The position numbers and the translations under genes are program-made. Under the pieces are notes generated by a model, which was not told where the DNA came from, ran no database searches, and worked only from the letters and a program-made list of their open reading frames with translations. Shown here piece after piece: positions 19,002-28,493 of a stretch of DNA of 64,000 nucleotides. Positions within the stretch are counted from its first letter, which is position 1. Each line of letters begins with the position of its first letter. Source of the DNA: JASHPR01 sp963795055 (GTDB lineage Bacteria; Actinomycetota; Actinomycetes; Streptosporangiales; Streptosporangiaceae); assembly GCA_963795055.1 (NCBI GenBank), contig CAWCGJ010000001.1, positions 1 to 64,000 of the forward strand. The letters are read 5' to 3'.

Positions 19002-19062
19002 GTGGGGCCGACGAGTCATCATGCTGCTGGCCGAAAGACACCTCCTCCGCCGCGAGCGGTGA
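19002..19062 (+). pseudogene. Imm26-family immunity protein, 3' part
   Basis: The last 20 codons of the Imm26 gene, separated from 15507-15949 by the IS5-type element. The frame joins exactly once a single AGT copy is kept. The conserved ending is SVWGRRVIMLLAE. The 250 bases up to 19314 hold no other feature. Confidence 0.65.
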
Positions 19063-19314
19063 TCCTTGGCCTGAGCCGCGAGGTGCGCGAACGTCCTGAT
19101 CGCGGCAGATGAGGATGTCTGACGACCAGTTAACGCGTTCGGCATTAACTGCTGGGCAAATGAACATCAGGAGATACCAGCGTTTATTTTACTTCGGTCG
19201 GGCTGACGATGGATACAGGCGGCCAGGATGAATGTTGCGGCCGGTAATAACGACAGGTAATCGCGTCGGCGGTTTCCAGAATACCCGGTCGGAATCCGCT
19301 GGCATACCCAACTG

Positions 19315-20157
19315 TCAGGGCGTCGCCGCGAAGTGCTCCGCGAGCAGCGCAGCCACCTGGTCCGCGGCCTGCTCGGGCAGCCAGTGCGAGGCGCCGTCGA
19401 GTTCGGTGAAGCGATAGGGCCCGGTGACGTAGCGCCCGCACAGCTCGGCTGCGGCCCGCGAGACGAACCGATCGCGGTTACCCCAGACGAAGATCGTCGG
19501 CACCTGGACCGGCCCGGCCGGCTCATGCAGGCTGAACGGCATGGCCCGGTACCAGTTGAGCGGACCGCGCAGCACAGCCGGGTCCCGGGCCCGGCCGGCG
19601 TAGCGGTCCGCGCTGACCGGATCAAGCCCGGTGCGCACCAGGATGTCGCGGAAGGCCTGGCCGCCACGGCGGCCGAGGACGCGCTCGGGCAGCCAGGGCA
19701 GCTGGCAGGCGGCCATGTACCACGAGCGGGCCGCCTGGTTGCTGGAGATCAGGGCCTGGGCGAACGCCTGCGGGTGCGGAACGGACAACGCGGCCAGCGA
19801 GGTCACCCGCCCCGGATGGCGGCCGGCCACGTACCAGGCCAGGGCAGCGCCCCAGTCGTGCCCGGCCAGGTGGAACCGTTGCGCTCCGGCCGCGTCGGCC
19901 AGCGCGAGCACGTCCGCCGCCAGCTGGGAGTTCCGGTATGCGGACCGGCCGGCTGGCCGGGCCCCAGGGGAGTAGCCGCGCAGGTCGGGCGCCAGCACCC
20001 GGTAGCCGTCCGCGGCGAGCGCGGACGTCACCCGGTCCCAGCAGCGGCGGTCCTGCGGAAAGCCATGCAGGAGAATGGCGACACCTTCCGGCCCGTCCCT
20101 GCCAACCGCGGGGGTGTCGGTGACCTCGAAGCTGAACGCCGCGTTGGTGAAGCGCTC
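19315..20157 (-). CDS. Alpha/beta hydrolase, epoxide hydrolase-like
   Basis: About 280 residues, cytoplasmic. GTG 20157 (VERFTNAAFSFEV) is chosen because homologues begin this way and GGAGG lies 11 bases upstream; an ATG at 20193 is possible. The oxyanion motif is HGFPQDRR, the nucleophile sits in GHDWGAALAW, the acid in FVWGNRDRF and the histidine in GASHWLPEQ, with a cap domain between. HGFP plus GHDWG is typical of epoxide hydrolases and related haloalkane dehalogenases, in which an aspartate forms the ester intermediate. It is a single gene with no obvious partners, and the substrate is unknown. Confidence 0.8.
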   Translation of the reverse strand, partial: ERFTNAAFSFEVTDTPAVGRDGPEGVAILLHGFPQDRRCWDRVTSALAADGYRVLAPDLRGYSPGARPAGRSAYRNSQLAADVLALADAAGAQRFHLAGHDWGAALAWYVAGRHPGRVTSLAALSVPHPQAFAQALISSNQAARSWYMAACQLPWLPERVLGRRGGQAFRDILVRTGLDPVSADRYAGRARDPAVLRGPLNWYRAMPFSLHEPAGPVQVPTIFVWGNRDRFVSRAAAELCGRYVTGPYRFTELDGASHWLPEQAADQVAALLAEHFAATP

Positions 20158-20330
20158 CACGCCGCCATCTTCCTCCCCCAGTGGGCGCACCATCCGGCGC
20201 CTAGGCGCGGATTCAGTAGCGCCGCACGGTGCCTTGCCCGGCGTCCCCGGATGTCCTCATGACGCCGAGCACGGCTCCGTAGTGCTCGATCGTCCTCGCC
20301 GAGGCCACGTTGCCCGCCTCGGCCAGTGTG

Positions 20331-20648
20331 ATGCCGGCGCCCGGAGGGTTTAAGATCGCGCGCTATACCTCCGAGGAGCTGGCGCTGCTTCTCGGCAAGA
20401 AAGAAGCCTGGACGTCGCTGCCCTGGCCAGCGATGGAGGGAGTTCCCGACTTCCTGCGCGGCCGTGGCTGGGTGGCCATCGGCAGCCTGTATTCGACGGA
20501 CAGTCAGCCGGGCAGCCTGGACGAGTACATGAAGTCCTTCCTGAAGCGGGCGACTGCTGGCTGGGTCGCCGTTGTGCTGGAACGCGCAGGAGTCTTGGTG
20601 ATCGACCGCTCACGGCCCGCTCGCGTCAAGCTATGTCCAGGCTGGTAG
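20331..20648 (+). CDS. Hypothetical protein, possibly 5'-truncated
   Basis: An approximately 105-residue frame (FKIARYTSEELALLLGKKEAWTSLPW...GVPDFLRGRGWVAIGSLYS) with even, natural codon use but no family that I can name. The start at ATG 20331 is weak: GGAGGG lies inside the frame, just before Phe-Lys-Ile, so the true start may have been lost or altered. Upstream sequence is unrelated to it in style. Confidence 0.4.
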   Translation: MPAPGGFKIARYTSEELALLLGKKEAWTSLPWPAMEGVPDFLRGRGWVAIGSLYSTDSQPGSLDEYMKSFLKRATAGWVAVVLERAGVLVIDRSRPARVKLCPGW

Positions 20649-20791
20649 GTTCGCCCAACTCGCGGAGAAGAATGAACGGCCTGTTGCATCCCCACGGTAC
20701 CCGGCATGAGCGAACGTGCGTGCTACTGGACGGGGTAGATGTGAAAGGCCTTGGATGGCGATCAGGTGGCAGCCCGTTAGGCTAACGCGCC

Positions 20792-21223
20792 ATGAGGGGT
20801 AACCGGGTTCTCGCCGTCGTGTCTGCTGCCCAGCTCGCATCCGGGCTCGGCGGAATGGTGCTGGGGATACGCCGCCGTCACGCGTTCGATATCCCATTCT
20901 GGCAAGGACAGCAATCCACGGTCGGTCGCGATTCCGTACTCATGGGAACCGCTCTATCCGCGCCCGTGGTGATGCTGGCCGCACAGGCATGGGCAATCGT
21001 TGCCCTGTTCCAGCGGCCGAACACTGCAGCGGAACGTACGCTGGGCGGCCTGGGCGCCACGATGGTGGCCGGGTACCTGGCTGAGCGGCTGGTACGGCAG
21101 CGGCTTGCACCCTCCGGCTGGGATGTAGCGGAGACGCCAGTACTTGCCGGTGGGATCTGCCTCGCCGCGGCCATGGCCCTGATCGGTCTGCGCCCCGCCA
21201 GCACGCAGGCAGAGATTGGCTGA
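20792..21223 (+). CDS. Small integral membrane protein
   Basis: 143 residues with about four hydrophobic segments (VLAVVSAAQLASGLGGMVLGI; LMGTALSAPVVMLAAQAWAIVAL; TLGGLGATMVAGYLAERLV; VLAGGICLAAAMALIGL). The ATG at 20792 has no binding site and may be leaderless. No family recognised. Confidence 0.6.
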   Translation: MRGNRVLAVVSAAQLASGLGGMVLGIRRRHAFDIPFWQGQQSTVGRDSVLMGTALSAPVVMLAAQAWAIVALFQRPNTAAERTLGGLGATMVAGYLAERLVRQRLAPSGWDVAETPVLAGGICLAAAMALIGLRPASTQAEIG

Positions 21224-21626
21224 GCCGAACCGATAGCTCAGGCCGAACGCCCCGTCAGCGCGGACCACGCGATCGGCGGCAGAAGAGGAAGCCTGAATAC
21301 GGTTGCCCGGAAACGGGCTGGGTCGCTTCCGTGGCAATGCCGGGGTGTTTCGGATCGCCATCTATTCCGCTGCCAGCGCTCGTGCGCGGTGCTAGCAGTA
21401 TCAGAAATCTACGTACTGCAGTCGCCGTATTCGGCGTCGTGGGCTTCCGCGAGCGGAAGCTCGTGCTCAAGGGCTTCCGGGAGGCGGCACCGCCTTTCAG
21501 GAAGCTTGGGCCATGGGCGGGCCATCGGGGGTGGCTAGTACTACGAGCGTGATGGGGTTGTCACCCTTGGCTGGATCGTAGCGGTGTGCGTGAATGGGCT
21601 GTGCCCTGGTGAGGGGGCGGCTGGCG
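21224..21626. other. Gap upstream of the FtsX-type permease
   Basis: No gene seen. It includes a run with repeated CTTCCG words around 21440-21500. The promoter of the permease gene is presumably here. Confidence 0.35.
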
Positions 21627-23576
21627 ATGGGTGTGGTGTGGTATCGGCTGCGGGCGGACGTGCGGGTCGGGTGGCGTGCGCTGGTGCTGATCGCGGTGGT
21701 GGTGGGGGTCGGCGGGGGGGTGGCCCTGGCGGCGTTCGCTGGTGCCCGGCGGACGGCGGCGGCGGTCCCGCAGATGCTGGCTTACAGCCGCCCGGATGAC
21801 GGCACCGTGGGCTTCGGTGGTTATTGCCCGCCGCCTAAGGTGACTGGCCCGGCGGCCGCGTCCCTGGCGCCGCTGCCCGGCGCTGCCCGGGTGCTGCGGC
21901 TGCCTCAGGTGGCGGCCTTCATGCGCAGTCCCTATCTCTTTATCTCTTCTAGTCCCGCCGGCTTTGACGTCGGGAGCGTCAACGTGACCGCCTCCGCCGA
22001 CGTCCAGGGCTATCGCGCCATCGACCGCCCGCTGATGGCCGCGGGCCGGTTCCCCGATCCTCGGCGCCCGTTCGACGCCGCCATTAACGCCACCGCGGCG
22101 GAGAGGCTCCACCTGGGCGTCGGAAGCCGGCTGACCCTCTACGCCTACTCGCAGGCGCAGCAGGCGACCTGCGGCTTCGGTGCCGCCGGCCCCCCTGCCG
22201 CTCCGGCCGGGCCGCGATTCACGGTGCGCGTGGTCGGGATCGCCAGGCTCCCGTCCGACGTCAACGCCATCGTGCCGCTGGCCGCCGCCCAGGACGTTGA
22301 TTATGAGGGGCAGGGCCAGGTGTACCTGACCCCAGCGTTCCTGTCGCGTTACGCCGCCGCGCTGGGTATCCCGGTCCAGGACGTGAACTCGATGAACGCC
22401 TACTTTGTTCGCGTGCGCGGCGGCCCCGCCGGGTGGAACGCCTTCTCCGCCGCGGCCGCGCGGCTTGATCCCGCCGCCCAGCTGTCGGCGGGCGGCGGTG
22501 CCGCGCTGCAGGTCGCCGCGGCCAGCGCCGAACAGGGCACCCATCTGGAGGTCGTCGCGCTGCTGCTGTTCGGGGCGCTCGCCGGGCTCGTCACCTTGCT
22601 CCTGGTGGGGCAGGCGCTGGCCCGGCAAGTGCTGCTGGAGGAGGCCGACCTGAGAATACTGGCCGGCCTGGGGATGAGCGGGCCCCAGATCGTCGCCCTG
22701 GTGGTACTGCGGGCGGCGCTCACCGCAGTCGCCGGGGGCGTGCTAGCCGTGGCGGCGGCGGTGGCGGCCTCACCGCTGATGCCGACAGGACTCGCGCGCC
22801 AGGCGGAGATCTCGCCCGGGATCTCGGTCGATGCCGTCGTGCTCACCGCGGGGTTCTGCGCCATCGTGGCGCTGCTGGCGGCAGCAGCCGCGCTGCCTGG
22901 CTGGCGGATCAGCCGCCGCGTCCCCAGCCGACGCGGCGAGGACACCCGCCCGCCGGGCACCCCGCCGCTGGCCGGGCTGCTGGCTCATTCGCCGCTGCCG
23001 CTGACGATGATGCTGGGCGTGCGGTTCGGGCTGATACGAGGCCGCGGCCGGACCGCGGTCCCGGCAGGGACGGCGCTGGCCGGGGCTACCGTGGCAGTGA
23101 TAGCGGTCACAGCCGCGCTGACCTTCGGCGCCAGCCTTGCCGCTCTGGTTGCTTCGCCCTGGCAGCAGGGCTGGAACTGGGACGTGCTGGTCGGCAACCC
23201 GAACACCACGACCGACCCCGCGGGCCATATCCTGCCCAGGCTGGCCGCCGACCAGCTGGCCGGCTCCTACTCGGCGCTGACGGTCCTGCAGGGGGGCCTT
23301 AGCGTCGATGGTGTGGCCGTCGGCAACACCTTCGTCTTCGACCCGGTGAAAGGCGCGGTGTTCCCGCCGCTGCTCGACGGCCGGCCGCCCCGCACCCCCG
23401 GCGAGATCGCGCTCGGCAGCACCACCCTGCGCCAGATCGGCCGACACGTCGGCCAGACAGTCCAGCTGATGACGCCCGTCGGCGCAACCACCATGCGGGT
23501 CGTCGGGCGCATGATCGTCCCGTCGGTCGGGGACATCCTCACCAACGGCCTCGGCGAGGGGGCCTGGGTGCCGGAG
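21627..23576 (+). pseudogene. FtsX-type ABC transporter permease, 5' part
   Basis: A membrane permease of the FtsX/MacB type, without its ATPase nearby. The N-terminal helix (VLIAVVVGVGGGVALAAFAGARR) is followed by a large extracytoplasmic domain, then helices LLLFGALAGLVTLLLVGQAL, IVALVVLRAALTAVAGGVLAV and AVVLTAGFCAIVALLAAAAAL. A second half begins MMLGVRFGLIRG. The coding match stops at GAWVPE, where the second serine-recombinase element is inserted, and resumes at 26063. Joined, it would be about 850 residues. ATG 21627 is preferred over 21594. Confidence 0.8.
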
Positions 23577-23615
23577 ATGTGCCATTCATGGTGCGGGTCA
23601 AGCTCGGTTCGTCTT

Positions 23616-25792
23616 TCACTGCAAGCCCTCTTCCCGCGGGGTCGGTGGCATGGATTGCTGGGTCCAGCGGGCTTTGGAGTAGTAGCCGGGCGGGCGGGCG
23701 CGGCGTTCGCGTAGCAGGGCGAGTTCGGCCGTGTCGGCGTGGATGATCCAGAGCTTGTGGCCGGGGACGTGCTCGGCAGTGATCCAGCCGCGGTAGATCC
23801 AGTTGTAGACGGTGGCGGTGGGCATCGCCAAGGCGGCGGCCAGGCCGGGGACCGACCATTGGCCGGGGCCCAGGCCGGCTAGGGCGGCGGGCTGGCCTCG
23901 CCGGTGGCGGGCGCGCAGGTCGTGCTGGTTGAGCAGGGTCCGGACCTGGCCTGGCCCGAACCGGCTGGTCCGTTTGGGCGGGCGGAATCCCTCGGTGTTG
24001 AGGGTGTCGGCGATCTGCCGGGTGGTGCGGCCGGCCTCGGCGAGTTCGGTGACGCGGGCGAGCAGGGCGGGGTAGTAGGACAGCTGGTCCAGGCGGGCGA
24101 CGGGGCGGACGGCCTGGCCGGTGGTCTGGTGCCCGCCGGCCCAGGTGATGGTGACGTCGACCAGTTCGCTGGTCCCGGCGACCGCGACGGTGATCTTCTC
24201 GATCAGGATGCGCAGGAGTTCCTTGCGGTCGGCCTGGGTGGTGGTCGGGGCGTCCCAGACTCGCGGCAGGTCGCTGGCCAGGGCCTGGATGGCTGCGCGC
24301 TCGGCGGCGGTGAGCGTCTTGGGCAGTTCCTCGGTGAACCGCTGGTAGTCCGCCTGCAGGCGGTCGGCTTCGGCAAGGGCGGCTTCCCAGTCTTTCTCCA
24401 GCTGCCGGGTGACCAGGCGGTTTTCCGGTTCGGCCAGCTGGTACTGGCGGCGGGCCCGGTCGGCGGCGTAGCGGGCGCGCTCGAGCCGCTGGCGCCACAG
24501 CTTGTCCAGCATGGCCCGCTCGGCCTGGGCCTGAGCCGCGGCAGCCAAGGAGACCTCCAGCGCGGCTGGCGCCACCGCCGCGAGCACCTGCCTGGTGACG
24601 TAGGCGTCCAGGGCCGGCCCGGCGATGTGCTGGCAGCTCCCGCCGGTCCCGTAGTTGACCTGCTCATAGGCGCACACGTAGCCGTGTGCGGGGTTGCGGC
24701 CAGACGGCGTGTGATACCGCACCGACATGCGGTGCTCGCCGTCACAGCGGCCGCACCGCAACAGCCCCGACAGCAGCGCCGAGCCATCCCGCGGCGCTCC
24801 CGGCGAGGAGGCGGTCTGCCGGTTGGCCGCCATCCGCGCCACGTTGGCCTCGTACTGCCCGGGGGTGATGTAGGCGGGCAGCAGGCCCGGCAGCAGCACC
24901 AGCCACTCGCCGCTGTCCTTGACCACCCGCCCGGTGCTGGGCAGGCCGGGCACCTTCTTGCGCGGCTCGACCTGGCGGCGCCCGTAGGCGTAGTACCCGG
25001 CGTAGACCGGGTTGTGCAGCATGATCTGCAGCGTCTCCCGGGTCGGGCGCCGCCACTCGATCTCGCCCTTGGCCACGCCGCTGTGCACCCGCACCGGCAG
25101 CTGGACCTGGCGCTCCACCAGGTAGCGCAGCACCCCGCTGAGGGTCCCCAGCCGGGCGAAGGTATCGAAGATCAGGCGGACCACATGCCGGGCCTGCTCA
25201 TCGGGGTCCAAGACGACTTCCCCCGACGGGCGGCGGACGTACCCGATCGGCAGCGGGATCGCCAGCTCGCCGCGCCGGCCTTGGCCAGCTTGCCCGACAG
25301 CATCCGCTGCCGGATCAAGTAGAGCTCCGCCTCGCTCATCGTCCCTTTCAGCCCCAGCAACAACCGGTCGTTATAAAACCCCGGATCATAGACGCCATCG
25401 GGGTCGGCCAGCAGCACCCCGGACAGCGAGCACAGCTCCAGCAGCTGGTGCCAGTCCCGGCCGGTCCGTGCCAGCCGGGACATCTCGATGCCCAGCACGA
25501 TGCCCACACGTCCCATCGTGACCTCGGTGACCAGCCGGGCAAAGCCGGCCCGGGCATCTGCCGTCGCGGCCGACACGCCCAGATCGTCATCGATCACCAC
25601 GATCCGCGACCGTGCCCAGCCCAGCGCCGCTGCCCGCTCGGCCAGCCCGTACTGCAGCCGCGTCGATTCGGAGTGCTCAAGAACCTGCTGCCTGCTGGAC
25701 TGGCGCACATACACCACGGCGGCCCGGTCCCGGTGCTCGGGCCGGATCTTCTCCTGCGGCTGGCCCCACGGCCGGTACCTGCCCAGGCTCAT
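23616..25792 (-). pseudogene. Large serine recombinase, split by a single minus-1 frame break
   Basis: ATG 25792 follows GGAGG. The catalytic domain shows VVYVRQSSRQQV and IEMSRLARTGRDW. After KAGAA, near 25275, the coding match moves one base back to GELAIPLPIGYVRRPSGEVVLDPDEQ. It then runs unbroken through the recombinase domain, a zinc ribbon (CGRCDGEHRM...CAYEQ), a coiled coil and a C-terminal helix-turn-helix-like part to 23616. This is the only break. Aligned with the first copy, the bases around it have identical spacing, so either the break is ancestral or the protein is made by frameshifting. Called a pseudogene only provisionally. Confidence 0.7.
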
Positions 25793-25910
25793 CCCGCCCG
25801 CCTCCTGCCGGGCCGGCCGCTGCCCGGGCCGCCAGCATCGCCAGCAGCGCCACCGCCGCAGCCCGGCGCTCCGCCGGCAGCATCACCCAGACCCGGAGCT
25901 GAGACGTCAC
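25677..25910 (-). CDS. Small helical protein accompanying recombinase 2
   Basis: GTG 25910 opens a 77-residue frame whose first 40 residues (TSQLRVWVMLPAERRAAAVALLAMLAARAAA) resemble the small ORF of element 1 in placement and pattern: a Trp, an acidic-basic LPxxRR or FPxxTR turn, then a Leu/Ala helix. It overlaps the recombinase start by 116 bases. Function unknown. Confidence 0.45.
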   Translation of the reverse strand: MTSQLRVWVMLPAERRAAAVALLAMLAARAAAGPAGGGRDEPGQVPAVGPAAGEDPARAPGPGRRGVCAPVQQAAGS

Positions 25911-26062
25911 CGCTCACCCGGCACTCGGCCGCATCTGGCTCACCTACCGCAGGCTCCAGCCGAGCCACCATGGCCCTCACCTGCAACAGCGCTCCCACGC
26001 TCAGTATCGCCCCAGGTCCGGGCGCCATGCTGGAGAACCGCTCAATTTCAGGGACATCACAG

Positions 26063-26665
26063 GTGGCGGATGACAGCTACTTCCAGCGCCTCAAGGCGAA
26101 AGCCGCCCGCGTGCCCGGCATGCCGCCGCTTTTCTACCAGCTGTTCGCCGTCCGCTACGCCCGGGGCGCCAAGCCAGCGCAGGCGTTCGCCCGGCTGCGG
26201 CACGACTTCGGCCCCACCGTGCTGCGGCACATCCCAGGCGAGGACATCGTCAACCTGCAAAGCGTCGACGGCCTCCCGCTGGTCCTGGCCGGACTGGCCG
26301 CCTTTCTCGGCGCCGCTGCAATCGGCAACACGATGACGATCTTCGTCCGCCGCCGACGTCGTGACCTCGCCATCCTCAAGACCCTCGGGTTCAGGCGGCG
26401 GCAGGTCGCTGCCACCGTGGCCTGGCAAGCGACCTCCTTCACGCTGGCCGCCCTCGCGCTCGGGCTGCCGCTCGGCGTGGCCGCCGGGCGCTGGGCCTGG
26501 GACCTGGCCGCCGCCCAGCTCCAATCGGCCGCACCGCCGGCCGTCCCGGCCCTCGCCATCGCGCTTGTGGTGCCCGCAGCTTTGCTGGCCGGGAACGCCC
26601 TGGCCGCCATGCCAGCCCGCAACGCAGCGCGGACAGCGCCAGCAATCACGCTGCGCCAGGAATAA
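26063..26665 (+). pseudogene. FtsX-type ABC transporter permease, 3' part
   Basis: The 3' third of the permease: an extracytoplasmic remnant (VADDSYFQRLKAKA...LFAVRYARGAKP), then three helices with the FtsX landmark TIFVRRRRRDLAILKTLGFRRRQV and the ending MPARNAARTAPAITLRQE. It has no start of its own. It continues 21627-23576 exactly. Confidence 0.8.
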
Positions 26666-27030
26666 GCCAGCCAGCGCAAGCCGCCCATGCCCGGAACGCG
26701 TTCACATCACGCATGTTCGGATCGGATCACCGGCATAACCCGGATGAGGGCGCCCGCTCATCGGTCATGTGAGAACGTGCTGACTGGTCATCACCAGATT
26801 GCCGGCGTAGGGTCGACGTCGGCCGAACCAAGGACTGGCGGCCGGGGCCGACCGCTCGCCGCCGTCCGGGCAGCTGGATAGCGGATGGCTACGTTCAGTG
26901 ATCAGATCCGCCAGGGCCGCACCAGTGCCGTGGAACGAGCATCAGCGGATGCCCTGTGTAATGGGTGCTTTCCGAGCACTCAGGGGGGACATCCGTGCAG
27001 GTAGAGCGCTCTTAGCGCTCCAGCGGTCCT
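26666..27030 (+). other. Gap with att flank type Y
   Basis: No gene. From about 26958 to 26999 the sequence matches 43668-43709 (ATGGGTGCTTTCCGAGCACT and GGACATCCGTGCA), the left flank of another tRNA-Lys fragment. Between it and the core there are 31 extra bases (27000-27030) with a D-arm-like GGTAGAGCGCT. Confidence 0.5.
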
Positions 27031-27075
27031 CTTTTAATCCGTAGGGTTCTGGGTTCGAGCCCCAGGCGCCCCACC
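27031..27075 (+). repeat. tRNA-Lys 3'-end fragment, att-like core copy 2
   Basis: Same core as copy 1 with one extra base after the anticodon stem. Left flank type Y, right flank type B, which leads directly into the 3' end of an integrase gene 35 bases away. This is the usual placing of an att site beside its integrase. The preceding D-arm-like bases do not make a complete tRNA: the acceptor 5' strand is absent and the anticodon stem does not pair. Confidence 0.8.
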
Positions 27076-27109
27076 GTCTCTGAGTTGCGGTTTCACGCGA
27101 CGGCAGTGA

Positions 27110-27919
27110 TCACGCTGCGGGCACGTGAAGCCAGGGTGGGGGCATGGTGAGGCCGGGGGTGTCCGGGGCGGACTTCATTATCTGTGCGGCGACCGCTGCG
27201 GCGGTTGTGCGGGCCAGATCGGGCAGCACGCTGGTGTAGGTGTCGGCGGTCAAGACGATGCTCGCGTGACCGAGCATGGCCTGGATCATCTTCAGGTCAG
27301 CGCCGCCGGCCAAAGCGAGAGTGGCAGCGCCGTGCCTGAGGTCGTGCAGCCGGATAGGGGGCAGGCCCTCGCGGCGGATGAGCCGGACGAACCTGCGGGT
27401 TAGGTACCCGGGCGTGTAGCGACGGCCGCCCGGGCGGGCGAAGACGTACCCGTCGCACGGTGCAGGTAGCTGCCGGTCGCGGTGGGTGGCAAGGACTTGC
27501 AGGGTCGTCCAGGGATCGAGGCCCAGGACGCGATTGCTGGCGACGCTCTTGGGCGGAAGTACTACCAGCCCGCGGCCGGTTTCCCGCAGCTGCCGGCTGA
27601 CCGTCAGCGTGGCACCGGCGAAGTCGATCTCGCACCAGCGCAGCCCGGCCGCCTCGCCCCGGCGCAGCCCAGACACCGCCATCAGGTGATAGCAGGGGTA
27701 GAGAGGCTCGCCGACGATCGCGGCCAGGAACCGGGCAGTCTGCTCAGCGGTCCACACCGCGACCGCAGGCTAGGCGCCGCTCTCACGCCGGGCGGCCTCG
27801 CGAGGGACGGTCCAGATCGCCGGGTGCGGGCGCGCAGGTGCAGGCAGGTCGACCAGCTGGGCCGGGTTGGCGAAAATCAGCCCTTCGCGGATCGCCGCAT
27901 TGAGCGCGGCCCGCAGCCA
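27110..27919 (-). pseudogene. int: Tyrosine recombinase (phage/ICE-type integrase), truncated, internal stop
   Basis: The C-terminal catalytic domain is complete: SGLRRGEAAGLRW (Arg), RLHDLRHGAATLAL (His-x-x-Arg), MLGHASIVLTADTY (His and Tyr). Upstream the core-binding tail reads WLRAALNAAIREGLIFANPAQL, then RRESGA, an in-frame TAG, then PAVAVWTAEQTARFL. The rest of the N-terminus is missing: at 27919/27920 the sequence switches to an ABC ATPase fragment on the other strand. It is therefore both truncated and interrupted. It probably drove integration at tRNA-Lys, given the att core 35 bases from its stop. Confidence 0.8.
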
Positions 27920-27982
27920 TATGGGGCCACGCTAGCGGTCGACGGCCTGAGCTTCACGGTCAGGCCAGGCCTGGTCACCGGG
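27920..27982 (+). pseudogene. Fragment of an ABC transporter ATP-binding protein
   Basis: Twenty-one codons, YGATLAVDGLSFTVRPGLVTG, match the stretch just before Walker A in ABC-2-type ATPases. The match ends before the P-loop. It starts exactly where the integrase remnant ends, so the joint marks a recombination breakpoint. A permease fragment of ABC-2 type lies at 30446-30837 and may have belonged to the same operon. Confidence 0.5.
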
Positions 27983-28174
27983 GAGTGGGTATCGGGCGGT
28001 TTCGATGTCTGCTGCGGCCAGCGGCATGCTGGTCAGCCGCATGGTCGCACTGCTTACGGCAGAGGAGGTCGACCGTGCTGCAGCGATGAAACTTCAGTTC
28101 GACCCTCCGGGCTCGTAGCAGGTGGCACTCGGACCGTCGTAGGGCGTTGGCGAGGCGGCGATGCGGGAGGCTGG

Positions 28175-28360
28175 TCAGGTGCCGCGGGGGCGCAGGGAGG
28201 TGAGCAGGCGGCGCCCTGCGGCCGCGAGCCTAGGTGCGGCATGCTCGAGCTTGTGCGTTCGCGCGTGGCGGGCGGCGCGGGCCAGTGCGTCTCGCTTGGC
28301 CTGGCTGCGCAGCTCGGCGGCCCGGGCCGTGGCCAGGTGGTGGCTGATGGTGGGGTGCAT
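28175..28360 (-). CDS. Small basic hypothetical protein
   Basis: 61 residues (MHPTISHHLATARAAELRSQA...) rich in Arg and Ala, probably one long helix. ATG 28360 follows AAAAGGAG. Similar small proteins are common in actinomycetes, but I know no function. Confidence 0.6.
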   Translation of the reverse strand: MHPTISHHLATARAAELRSQAKRDALARAARHARTHKLEHAAPRLAAAGRRLLTSLRPRGT

Positions 28361-28493
28361 GGCGGTCTCCTTTTCGTGTGTGGATGGTGGTGCTGGGAAG
28401 ACTTGATGATCCGCAGCGCGCATCGTGGCCGATGGGTCGAAGTGCTGGCGGCTGCCTAGGGTGTGCTCGCGTCGACATCGGCATAACCGATGG

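Larger units (their letters stand above)
23577..26062 (-). mobile_element. 2.5-kb serine-recombinase element 2, inserted in the permease gene
   Basis: The crossover dinucleotide AG is present at 23575-23576 and 26061-26062 (CT on the element strand). Removing 2486 bases restores Val-Pro-Glu-Val-Ala-Asp-Asp in frame. Its right end, read on the minus strand, is GGCACATCT, like ACATCT in element 1. Contents are the same: a small ORF and a split serine recombinase. The two elements differ clearly in sequence, so they are relatives rather than recent copies. Confidence 0.8.

Noticed and set aside
27000..27075. A complete tRNA-Lys gene at copy 2, because a D-arm-like GGTAGAGCGCT precedes the core
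   Set aside because: The acceptor 5' strand is absent upstream and the bases before the anticodon loop do not pair with TCCGT after it. Only the 3' part is tRNA-like.
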